NCBI RefSeq assembly: GCF_900120165.1
Contig: NZ_LT635475.1
Location: forward strand, 62,001-126,000
DNA from: Ezakiella massiliensis
Lineage (GTDB): Bacteria > Bacillota > Clostridia > Tissierellales > Peptoniphilaceae
Length of the DNA: 64,000 bases
Reading direction: 5' to 3'
Shown here: piece after piece, positions 8,227 through 15,978 of the stretch
Layout of the letters: every line of letters begins with the position of its first letter
Numbering within the stretch: the first letter of the stretch is position 1
The notes under the pieces: generated by a model
Told to the model about the DNA's origin: nothing
Database searches by the model: none
What the model saw: only the letters and a program-made list of their open reading frames with translations
Program-made: the position numbers and the translations under genes

Positions 8227-9357
8227 TTATCCTCCTATCATTTCGTTAATTGGCTCTGAGGTAATTTTTATGGCGGCTAAAGCCCCGATTACAAGAGCTA
8301 ACAATATGTTTATAGCTAGCACAAAAATGTAAAGCCATTTATTTATCAAAATTGATGTCATGTAGGATAATTGATTGTAAAAAATATTTATAGCTATAAA
8401 ACTAATCAGGGTAGAGACAAGCATATATCCAAGGATTTCCAAAGTTGAATCTAACTTTATATCCTTTGGACTGGCGCCCAGACTTAAGTGGATGCCGATA
8501 TTTCGCTTCCGCCATTTAATAAGGCCAAAGTATAAGACTACAAGAGAAATTATAGACAGGATAAAGATAATAATTATTGGAATAATATCTTTTGAAATGG
8601 CATTCTCTACATAGTAATCCAAAAGCTCATTCCTATCCTTGTATTCTTCAACTCTTATATTACTTAGATTTGGAGCCTTGAAAATACGGTCTAGCTTGTG
8701 GGTTAGAGAGCTGATATCTCCCTGTGACAAATTTTTTATATACAAATGCAGACCCATGCTAACATTTGCAAATAGGTCTTCGTAATTTTCTATTGACATA
8801 AATATGTAGTCAAAGCACTTGTATTCATCTACAATGGCACAAAGCTCAAAGTCTTTACCATTTATATTTACCATGTCCCCAACAAATAGGTTTAGTTTGT
8901 TAGCTAGAGATTCTATAAGGGCAATGGCATCCTCACTATAAATTTTATTGACATCTCCATCCAAGACTACAGAGGAATCATCAATAAAGTTCTCTCCAAG
9001 TCCTGCTATTTGTAAATTCAATATATGGCCATTAATGGCAATGTTGGTCCCAGTTGACATAGCAAAATTGTAGTCATTGTCAAACTCATATGCCATAGCT
9101 TTTTGGACAAAGTCTGCAGTTAATTTATTTTCAGTAGAATAGTTTCTGGAATAGGACAATCTGGCATATACTTCGTCAGGATCATAAGAGATTTGATTTA
9201 AGTATGACCGATAGTTGATAGTGGCCAGAATCGTTGAGCTAGCCCAGGTTAAAATAAAAACAGATATAAGGATGGCGCAGAAAATTGTCAGAGAAATCTG
9301 CCGGCTGGACCTTATATTTGTTTTAATTCGATTAAAATTAAATTCAAAATTTTTCAT
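8227..9357 (-). CDS. FtsX-like ABC permease, copy A1
   Basis: This 376-residue permease has an N-terminal membrane segment (ISLTIFCAILISVFILTWAS), an extracytoplasmic domain and three C-terminal segments, the first followed by the cytoplasmic KWRKRNIGIHLSLGASPKDI loop typical of FtsX domains. It is shorter than and different from the B permeases, so each A/B pair is a heterodimer candidate. Its first 116 bases are almost identical to the start of copy A2, far more alike than the rest of the gene. It starts at ATG behind GGAGT, 80 bases downstream of the small secreted protein gene, with no clear terminator between. Confidence 0.82.
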   Translation of the reverse strand: MKNFEFNFNRIKTNIRSSRQISLTIFCAILISVFILTWASSTILATINYRSYLNQISYDPDEVYARLSYSRNYSTENKLTADFVQKAMAYEFDNDYNFAMSTGTNIAINGHILNLQIAGLGENFIDDSSVVLDGDVNKIYSEDAIALIESLANKLNLFVGDMVNINGKDFELCAIVDEYKCFDYIFMSIENYEDLFANVSMGLHLYIKNLSQGDISSLTHKLDRIFKAPNLSNIRVEEYKDRNELLDYYVENAISKDIIPIIIIFILSIISLVVLYFGLIKWRKRNIGIHLSLGASPKDIKLDSTLEILGYMLVSTLISFIAINIFYNQLSYMTSILINKWLYIFVLAINILLALVIGALAAIKITSEPINEMIGG

Positions 9358-9437
9358 TACAACTCCTTTGCTTTAATAAAAAGAAGACTCCAAGCAAGTT
9401 CCATATGATGATTTAATTAATATGTCTTAATGACAAT

Positions 9438-9794
9438 TTAATATGATCCGTGACACTCCATCCTATAGCTTTTAGAACGATCTAACTTGCTATGTCCACA
9501 ATTAAAGCACTTATAGTAATACTTTGTCTCTGTGCTATAATAATAGTCATAGCCATTTGGATAATGAGTACATTTACTATCGTAAGCAAATCTTTCCATT
9601 TCGCTACTGGTGTCGACAAGTTCAAGTGTTCCATTACCACAAGCTTGACATTGTCTAAATGCACCACGAGAAACAATGATTGGCTCATGTCTGATAGCAT
9701 CAGTCGTTAACTGCATGCTTTTTGCCATAGCAGGTGTTACTAAAAAAGATACAACTGCTAATGTAATTAACAAAAGTGATGTAAACTTCTTCAT
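9438..9794 (-). CDS. Small secreted Cys/His-rich protein (zinc-ribbon-like)
   Basis: This protein has 118 residues, with a clear signal peptide (KK start, hydrophobic core, AMA cleavage near residue 24). The mature part has about 94 residues with six Cys arranged as C49-x2-C52, C75-x-H77, C96-x2-C99 and C114-H115. The two CxxCG knuckles resemble a zinc ribbon. Tyr-rich stretches flank the second one. It resembles small secreted proteins I have seen in Clostridia, none with an assigned function that I can name. It sits between the two permease pairs of the ABC cassette, so it may be an exported partner, a binding subunit or a metallochaperone. It has its own AAAGGAGG site and a possible TATAAT at 9811-9816 (minus). 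Confidence 0.8.
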   Translation of the reverse strand: MKKFTSLLLITLAVVSFLVTPAMAKSMQLTTDAIRHEPIIVSRGAFRQCQACGNGTLELVDTSSEMERFAYDSKCTHYPNGYDYYYSTETKYYYKCFNCGHSKLDRSKSYRMECHGSY

Positions 9795-9912
9795 AATATT
9801 CCTCCTTTATATTATAGTATAGAACTTGCTTATGTCTTCTTAGTTCCATGTTACCCAACTAAATTAAAAAATAAACACATATATATATAATTAACATTTA
9901 TATTAGATTCTT

Positions 9913-11268
9913 CTATTCGTTTTGCAAAATTTCGATTGGATTTAGTTTTTTTATAGCTTTGATTATCAAAATGGAGCTGGTTAGTAAGATTATTAGTCCA
10001 GTTATTAGCAAGACTATAAAGGGTTCTATATTGGTAACAATGGTAGTGCCTGTCATATAATTGGTCTTGGCTATACTAATTTGTTCCACTATATCTCCGT
10101 ACATATATGCGATGGCAACTCCCACAATCATTCCATATAATATTAATAGACCTATCTCCAAAATCAATTCTTTAATTTGAGTTTTAATTGTCGATCCACA
10201 TGCTAAGGATATGGCTATTTCTTTTTTACGACTTTGGAGTAGGAGCAAAAATATACCTGATGTTATTAAGGATACAGTTGATAACAATAGGATACTTGTA
10301 AGCATATATTTATACATGCTTTGCCTTTTTTCTTTTATCCATTTTTTATTTAAGGCTCTGGGGTCATCTAAAGAAAAATTAGCCTCGGGATGTTTAGATT
10401 TTAAGTAATCAATAGCCTGCCAAATTTCTTCGGGGCTTTCTTTAAAATTTTTAACGACTATTCTTGGATCGATAGTTGTATATATTAAAGCTAGAGTTGG
10501 ATGTTTCCAAGGTCTAATAATTTTATCTATATCCCTGGCATATTCAGCGGGTACGATAATCATAAAGCGGCCTTCTGGCTGTATACGTATACACATATAC
10601 TTGTGTATTTGATCTGATTTTAATTGTATGACGTCGCCAGTTGCTATGGCATTGTTTTTTGTATCTTCTGGCATATCTACAAATTCTAATTCTGTATCTA
10701 AATTTGGAAATTTAATAGAAGACTTTGTAAATTCTATATCCATATCATTTAATTCGTAATAGTAACCCTTATCTGGGAAATAACCAACACTGTTACTATC
10801 AACTTCAAAATGTGGCCTTTTCTTTTTTAAACCAAGAATTTTCTGCAGATCTTTTTTGGCCATTTCACCTATGTAGGCCTTGCCAGGTTCTTGGTCAATG
10901 CCAAAAGTTTCCTTGAGTTCCTCTGGGCCCATGAAAACTAGGGCAATATTAAAGCTATCATAACCAATTCCAAAATTCAGATTTGTATTGACAGTATATG
11001 AAGCTTGAGTGTTTTTAAAGATATTTTCTTTTAGATATAGGTAATCATCATAGGTTATATTTTTTGTTAAATTTGGGTTAGCCAAAATTGCAGATGTTGA
11101 GGCTTCGATATATCTATTAGTTTTATCAAAGTCTTTTTTATCAGCTATAAAGTGAGAATGTGAATAAAACAAAAGGGCAGATCCTATTGCAATTTCAAGA
11201 ATTAAAAATAAATATAGGACAATCCTATGGTATATTCTTAAATTAACACGGTGTAATGAATATTTCAT
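9913..11268 (-). CDS. FtsX-like ABC permease, copy B2
   Basis: This 451-residue paralogue of B1 has an N-terminal membrane segment (about 15-37), a large outside domain, and three C-terminal segments with QSRKKEIAISLACGS and the LNPIEILQ ending. The first 50 and last 30 residues are close to B1, while the middle is more divergent. It starts 1 base after A2, so A2 and B2 are translationally coupled. No ATPase gene follows this pair; 118 bases separate it from the small secreted protein gene. Confidence 0.85.
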   Translation of the reverse strand: MKYSLHRVNLRIYHRIVLYLFLILEIAIGSALLFYSHSHFIADKKDFDKTNRYIEASTSAILANPNLTKNITYDDYLYLKENIFKNTQASYTVNTNLNFGIGYDSFNIALVFMGPEELKETFGIDQEPGKAYIGEMAKKDLQKILGLKKKRPHFEVDSNSVGYFPDKGYYYELNDMDIEFTKSSIKFPNLDTELEFVDMPEDTKNNAIATGDVIQLKSDQIHKYMCIRIQPEGRFMIIVPAEYARDIDKIIRPWKHPTLALIYTTIDPRIVVKNFKESPEEIWQAIDYLKSKHPEANFSLDDPRALNKKWIKEKRQSMYKYMLTSILLLSTVSLITSGIFLLLLQSRKKEIAISLACGSTIKTQIKELILEIGLLILYGMIVGVAIAYMYGDIVEQISIAKTNYMTGTTIVTNIEPFIVLLITGLIILLTSSILIIKAIKKLNPIEILQNE

Positions 11269-11269
11269 A

Positions 11270-12403
11270 TTAGCCTCCTATAATTTCAGTAATTGACTTG
11301 GATGATATCTTTTTGGCTGAGAATATGCCTATGACTATTGATGTCAGTGCAGAAATAACTAGGACTAAGAGATAAAGGAGGGGTCCTTTATAGATACTAG
11401 AAATATAAGCCAAGTATTTATAAAAGATATTTATAATCAAAAAGCTTATAAGAGTTGAGGTAAACATATAGATAAAGACCTCTAGACTAGCATCCATAAT
11501 AATATCTTTTTTCCTTGCGCCCAAGCTCATGTGTATGCCTATGTTTCTTTTTCTCCACCTGATTAATCCAAAATACAAGATAAATATGGCTATTATTGCC
11601 AAAACAAATACCATTATAATTGGGATGATTTCATCACTTATGGCTTTACTTATATAGTCATCAAGGACTTCGTACCTTTTATTTACATTTTCTACTTTAA
11701 TATCCCAGAGATTTGGGTTTTTGAAAAGTCTATTAAGTTTGTGGACCAAAGAACTTCGCTCAAGTCCAGATAAATTATCTATGTATAAGTCCAGAATATT
11801 GTTTTGATTGTAAAATAATTTATCGTAATTTTCTAGACTCATAAAAATAGGGGTGAAACATTTATACTCATCTATAATTGCTGCTAAGGTAAAATCGCTC
11901 CCATTTATATTAACCTTATCGCCCAGAGATAATTTTAATTCTTCAGTCATAGATTTTTTAATAGCTATGGCATTTTCTGTATATATTTTATTCGGATCGC
12001 CAGAAAAAATTACAAAGCTATCGTCTATAAAGTTTTCGCTTATGCCAGTTATCTCACAAGCAACAATATCTCCGTTAATGGTGGCAGTTGGACCAGTGGA
12101 AATAGAAAAATTGTAGGGAGAATTGAAATTCTCATCCATAGTTTTCCTTATGTAATTAATATCCATGGGATTATCATTAAAATTAAAAGAACCACTGAAC
12201 ATAAGTCTTGCACGGGTTTCGCTGTCATTATATCTTATATTGTCCAGGTAGGCTCTGTGATTTATAGTAGCTAGTATTATCGAGCTGGCCCAGGTTAAAA
12301 TAAAAACAGATATAAGGATGGCACAAAAAATTGTCAGAGAAATCTGCCGGCTGGACCTTATATTTGTCTTAATTCGATTAAAATTAAATTCAAAATTTTT
12401 CAT
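11270..12403 (-). CDS. FtsX-like ABC permease, copy A2
   Basis: This 377-residue first gene of the minus-strand cassette is a paralogue of A1. It has the same topology: an N-terminal membrane segment, an outside domain, and three C-terminal segments with a RWRKRNIGIHMSLGARKKDI loop. Its first 116 bases differ from A1 at only 3 positions, but the outside domain differs strongly. It starts at ATG with GGAGC upstream. The roughly 100 bases before it are AT-rich without a convincing -35/-10 pair. No histidine kinase or response regulator lies next to it, unlike typical bacitracin-resistance BceAB loci. Confidence 0.82.
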   Translation of the reverse strand: MKNFEFNFNRIKTNIRSSRQISLTIFCAILISVFILTWASSIILATINHRAYLDNIRYNDSETRARLMFSGSFNFNDNPMDINYIRKTMDENFNSPYNFSISTGPTATINGDIVACEITGISENFIDDSFVIFSGDPNKIYTENAIAIKKSMTEELKLSLGDKVNINGSDFTLAAIIDEYKCFTPIFMSLENYDKLFYNQNNILDLYIDNLSGLERSSLVHKLNRLFKNPNLWDIKVENVNKRYEVLDDYISKAISDEIIPIIMVFVLAIIAIFILYFGLIRWRKRNIGIHMSLGARKKDIIMDASLEVFIYMFTSTLISFLIINIFYKYLAYISSIYKGPLLYLLVLVISALTSIVIGIFSAKKISSKSITEIIGG

Positions 12404-12500
12404 TTGAGCTCCTTTGCTTTACTATAATAATCTGCCTCTTGGTATGTCCTTACCCGATTAGATATATAAATAAACTTATATTTATATATAAGGTAAAATT

Positions 12501-12773
12501 TTAATTGAGATTGACTCCATAGAGGGTGGCGATTGCGACTAATTGTAGGGCTGTTAATATTGGTATTACAAGTAAAAACAGGGGCTTTTGAGTTTTGTGG
12601 CGGAAGATTTTCATTGACAATGTGGCGCCAACTCCTCCGAACAGTAGGGCGAGTAAAAATAAATTTTTCTCACTTATCCTCCAACGGTTATTTATGGCTG
12701 CAAATTTATCATAGGCATAGACCGCAAAGCTAATAATATTCATTGTTAGAATTAAATAAAATAAAGATTCCAT
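12501..12773 (-). CDS. DUF1294 family small membrane protein
   Basis: This protein has about 90 residues. I chose the ATG at 12773, because the in-frame TTG 12 bases further upstream overlaps the TTGGAGGT Shine-Dalgarno sequence. DUF1294 features are present: an N-terminal membrane segment, YAYDKFAA, RISEKNLFLLALLFGGVGATLSM, FRHKTQKP, and a second membrane segment at the C-terminus. Function is unknown; the family is integral to the membrane. It is divergent from the 12854 gene, and the two start regions are about 80 bases apart. Confidence 0.8.
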   Translation of the reverse strand: MESLFYLILTMNIISFAVYAYDKFAAINNRWRISEKNLFLLALLFGGVGATLSMKIFRHKTQKPLFLLVIPILTALQLVAIATLYGVNLN

Positions 12774-12806
12774 ATCTACCTCCAAATTAATTATACTTAA
12801 ATGGTT

Positions 12807-12833
12807 TTGTTATTTCAAGATTTATGTTATAAT
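12807..12833 (+). promoter_or_regulatory. Promoter candidate for the tandem TIGR00300 genes
   Basis: TTGTTA (12807-12812) and TATAAT (12828-12833) are 15 bases apart. An AGGAGGT ribosome-binding site and ATG 12854 follow immediately, giving a very short leader. Confidence 0.5.
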
Positions 12834-12853
12834 TAAATCATTAGGAGGTAGAT

Positions 12854-13909
12854 ATGACAGTTTTTCCAGTAAGTAAGATTAAAAAGATTAATGAAGATGC
12901 TTATAAAAATGCGACTTTTAAAAAAGTGGAAAAAGACGGCTGCATGCCTGTTGGCGCTTATTTGACCAAACCTTATGTGGAATACATAAAGGTTGACGGA
13001 GAATTTAAGCTACCGACAAACCATTTTTTAAGGGGAGTTGTGGTTAATGATGGAGAATTAAAATGTGTTCAACCTAGGGACTTAAAGGTTGGGGACATGG
13101 TTTTAATTGGCGATTGCCCATGTGAAAAGTGCGGAATTTATAGGGCAGATGCCTTTAGTGATGATTTAGACGGCGGAGACATGCCAATGTTTAAGGGCTC
13201 ATCTGACGCCTATGAAAAACTTCTTGCTATGATGAAGGAAGTTAAGGCAAGGGGAGGCAAGATTGCCTGGGTACTTGGACCTGCAGTTGTTTTTGACTAC
13301 GATACTAGAAATGCTCTAGCAAACTTGGTTGATGCAGGTTATGTTCAAGTTTTACTTGCAGGTAATGCCATGGCTACTCATGACCTTGAAGGGGGCTTTT
13401 TAAACACAGCTCTTGGGCAAAATATTTATACTCAAGAGTCAGTTCCAAATGGCCACTACAATCACTTGGACTTGTTAAATGAAGCCAGACACTATGATTC
13501 ATTGAAGGCTTTTATCGAATCAGGCAAGGTTAAGGATGGCTTTATTAAAAAGTTAGTAGAAAAAGAAATGCCAATTGTGCTTTGTGGATCAATCAGAGAC
13601 GACGGACCTCTACCAGAAGTTCGCCACAATGTTACTTGCGGACTAAATGCCATGCACGATGCCGTCAAGGATGCAGATATTATTATAACCCTGGCAACCC
13701 TCTTGCACTCAGTGAGCGCTACAGAAGTTGCTCCTTTGTATAGGGTTAAGGGCGATGAAATCTACGGAACTTATATTTGTTCAATTGACATCAGTGACTA
13801 TGCGACAAATTCTGTGGTAAATGAAAGAGAAGGACAACTTGTAGATAGTATTGTTACTAACGTACAAGATTTTTGTGTAAATGTTAGAAATGCTTTAGTG
13901 GAGGAATAA
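12854..13909 (+). CDS. TIGR00300 / ornithine cyclodeaminase-like Rossmann protein, first copy
   Basis: This 351-residue cytoplasmic protein matches the domain shared by archaeal-type ornithine cyclodeaminase and the C-terminal half of cyanobacterial ArgZ/AgrE. The N-terminal part is a beta-rich 'LOR/SDH' region with CPCEKC (residues about 93-98). The C-terminal part has a nucleotide-binding core: WVLGPAVVFDYDTRNALANLVDAGY, LLAGNAMATHDLE, GHYNHL, then GSIRDDGPLPE and TLATLLHS. In the family this domain converts ornithine to proline and ammonia. This copy keeps GSIRDDGPLPE and the His loop but lacks the family's GVLxSGIMY segment. It is followed directly by a paralogue. The enzymatic assignment is family-based and unproven. 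Confidence 0.72.
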   Translation: MTVFPVSKIKKINEDAYKNATFKKVEKDGCMPVGAYLTKPYVEYIKVDGEFKLPTNHFLRGVVVNDGELKCVQPRDLKVGDMVLIGDCPCEKCGIYRADAFSDDLDGGDMPMFKGSSDAYEKLLAMMKEVKARGGKIAWVLGPAVVFDYDTRNALANLVDAGYVQVLLAGNAMATHDLEGGFLNTALGQNIYTQESVPNGHYNHLDLLNEARHYDSLKAFIESGKVKDGFIKKLVEKEMPIVLCGSIRDDGPLPEVRHNVTCGLNAMHDAVKDADIIITLATLLHSVSATEVAPLYRVKGDEIYGTYICSIDISDYATNSVVNEREGQLVDSIVTNVQDFCVNVRNALVEE

Positions 13910-14965
13910 ATGGCTTATAATTTTCAAAAATATCAAGAACCAGATTGGACTCAAGAATTTTTAGTAAACGCCCCTAATTGCAAATATGTGGAAGCTCCTA
14001 TGGACGGGGTTGCTCCAGATAACTATCATGCGCTTTCAATTTATCCTGAATACTTTAAGATAGATGGCAATTGGGTCTTGGCAGTTGAAAGTAGGATGGA
14101 TACTTGTCCTATTATCACCAGCCCAACCAGCGTTGAAATCATTGAATTTAGAAATCTAAAAAAAGGCGACAAGGTTATTGTTGGCAGGACAGAAGATGCC
14201 AGCGAAGGAATTTATATGTACACCAAGGGCTTTGCCACAGGTGGAGAAGGCGGAGATACTTTTGCCTTTAGAACTGGCAGAAGCCGTGAAACTGCTTACT
14301 CAAAAGACTATGATGAGCTCTATGAAATCATGAAATATGTTAAATCATTTAATGAGCCAATTACTTGGGTTATTGGACCATCACTTGTAAATGATAAACG
14401 CGCTTCAAAGGCTTTTGAAAGCCTGATCAAAAAGGGTTATGTAGATGCGATTTTAACAGGGGATACTTTTGCTACTGTTGACATTACAAAAAATCTTTTT
14501 GAAAACTCAGATAGAGATTTTGATTCACTAAAATATGATGCAATTAGTACCATTAGACAAGCTGGATCAATCAAGGATACTGTTGACCAAGGTGTTTTAA
14601 AGAGCGGTATTATGTACACAATGGTAAAGGAAAACAAGGACTTTGTACTTGCAGCAAGTATCAGAGACCCATACACAATGCCAGAGACCATCGACAATGT
14701 ATATGAAGCTCAAAACAAAATGCGTACCCATACCAGAAAAACTGGCATGCTCATTTGTCTATCAACAGTACTTCATACAATTGCATCAGGCAATATGACC
14801 CCATCTTACAATGAATTTGATGGAGAAATCAGACCTGTATTTATTTACTCAATCGACTTGCAAGAGTTCTCTGTAAATAAATTATCAGACCGTGGTACCC
14901 TAGAAGTAAAGACTATGGTTACAAATATCCACGACTTTGTTTCTCATATTGACCGCAATCTGTAA
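13910..14965 (+). CDS. TIGR00300 / ornithine cyclodeaminase-like Rossmann protein, second copy
   Basis: This 351-residue paralogue starts at ATG 13910, immediately after the stop of the first copy, so the two are coupled. It has the same fold order: a beta-rich N-terminus, then WVIGPSLVNDKRASKAFESLIKKGY, ILTGDTFATVDI, AGSIKD, GVLKSGIMY, SIRDPYTMPE and CLSTVLHTIASGNMTP. The residues it keeps (AGSI, GVLxSGIMY, LHxIASGNxxP) are largely those the first copy has lost, and the reverse is also true. The pair may therefore form one functional heteromer. It is monocistronic with its partner and ends before a strong terminator. Confidence 0.72.
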   Translation: MAYNFQKYQEPDWTQEFLVNAPNCKYVEAPMDGVAPDNYHALSIYPEYFKIDGNWVLAVESRMDTCPIITSPTSVEIIEFRNLKKGDKVIVGRTEDASEGIYMYTKGFATGGEGGDTFAFRTGRSRETAYSKDYDELYEIMKYVKSFNEPITWVIGPSLVNDKRASKAFESLIKKGYVDAILTGDTFATVDITKNLFENSDRDFDSLKYDAISTIRQAGSIKDTVDQGVLKSGIMYTMVKENKDFVLAASIRDPYTMPETIDNVYEAQNKMRTHTRKTGMLICLSTVLHTIASGNMTPSYNEFDGEIRPVFIYSIDLQEFSVNKLSDRGTLEVKTMVTNIHDFVSHIDRNL

Positions 14966-14980
14966 ATTCAGATTTATTTG

Positions 14981-15006
14981 GCCAGGGCTTTTGCCTTGGC
15001 TTTTTT
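14981..15006 (+). terminator. Terminator after the TIGR00300 pair
   Basis: GCCAGGGC pairs with GCCTTGGC around a TTTT loop and is followed by T6. Confidence 0.85.
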
Positions 15007-15027
15007 AATTTATTTTTACAATAATCT

Positions 15028-15057
15028 TTGCTTTAAAATACAAATCTATGGTATAAT
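15028..15057 (+). promoter_or_regulatory. Promoter candidate for the ABC-2 exporter
   Basis: TATAAT at 15052-15057 lies 18 bases after a weak TTGCTT (15028-15033), just upstream of the AGGAGG site. Confidence 0.55.
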
Positions 15058-15078
15058 GACCTTGTGTTAGGAGGTAAT

Positions 15079-15972
15079 ATGGAATTAAAATTAATTGATA
15101 TAGATAAATCCTATGGTAAAAACCATGTTTTACATGGAATTAGTTTTAATGTTGAGAGCGGCCGGCCGCTTGCTTTTTTGGGCAGGAATGGTGCGGGCAA
15201 GTCCACAACAATTAAAATACTTATGGGAGTTATTTCAAAAGATGGAGGCAAGATTACTCTAAATGGAGAAGATTTTTCAGCTAAGAACTTTAAGATTGGT
15301 TATTTGCCAGAGGAAAGGGGCATGTACCAAAAGGTTAAAATTTTAGAGCAGCTGGTTTATTTTGCAAAGTTAAAGGGCTATGATCCTCATGCAGCAAAAA
15401 AATCTGCCCTTGAACTTTTAGACCGCGTTGGCCTGGAAGAATATGCCAACAAAAAACTAGAGGTTTTAAGTAAGGGTAACCAACAAAAAGTTCAAATCGC
15501 CCAATCGCTGATCGGTGATCCAGAGATTATTATTATGGACGAACCTTTTTCTGGTCTTGACCCTATCAACTCAAACTTGCTTCGCGATTTGATTTTAGAA
15601 AGGGCAGGCAAGGATAAGCTCATGTTTTTCTCTTCCCATCAAATGGGTTATGTAGATGAAATTTGCGATGACCTAGCTATATTAAACGGCGGTAGGGTTG
15701 TAGTTAATGGATCAATTGACGGACTCAAAAGAAAGATAGCCGGCAATAATGTATATATTGATCTATTAAATGTGGACAATGTTGGCGTGGCGAGAGACTT
15801 GAATGAAAAGGGTTTTGCTACATCTATCAAAGACGAAAAGATAATTGTAGACCTGACAGACAAGAATCAGGCAGAACTTTTGAATGCTATAAATGAGATG
15901 GGTCTAAAGATTGATAACTACGGAATCTTTAAACCGACACTTTCAGATATATTTGTAGAGTATGCGAGGTAA
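15079..15972 (+). CDS. ABC-2 type exporter ATP-binding protein (NatA-like)
   Basis: This protein has 297 residues from the ATG at 15079; the GTG five codons upstream overlaps the AGGAGG site and is rejected. Walker A is GRNGAGKST, the signature is the divergent LSKGNQQK, Walker B is IIIMDEPFSGLDP, and the H-loop is SSHQM. The LSKGNQQKVQ signature and about 80 extra C-terminal residues fit the NatA/YhaQ exporter group rather than import ATPases. It pairs with the permease 6 bases downstream. The substrate (Na+, drug or peptide) cannot be read from the sequence. Confidence 0.9.
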   Translation: MELKLIDIDKSYGKNHVLHGISFNVESGRPLAFLGRNGAGKSTTIKILMGVISKDGGKITLNGEDFSAKNFKIGYLPEERGMYQKVKILEQLVYFAKLKGYDPHAAKKSALELLDRVGLEEYANKKLEVLSKGNQQKVQIAQSLIGDPEIIIMDEPFSGLDPINSNLLRDLILERAGKDKLMFFSSHQMGYVDEICDDLAILNGGRVVVNGSIDGLKRKIAGNNVYIDLLNVDNVGVARDLNEKGFATSIKDEKIIVDLTDKNQAELLNAINEMGLKIDNYGIFKPTLSDIFVEYAR

Positions 15973-15978
15973 ACAAAG

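Noticed and set aside
9392-9831. 10-bp inverted repeat (AAGCAAGTTC and GAACTTGCTT) flanking the small secreted protein gene, suggesting a mobile insertion
   Set aside because: It is too short, there is no target duplication or transposase, and a chance match is plausible in this composition.
12774-12785. TTG start of the DUF1294 gene 12 bases upstream
   Set aside because: It overlaps the GGAGGT ribosome-binding site of the ATG at 12773.
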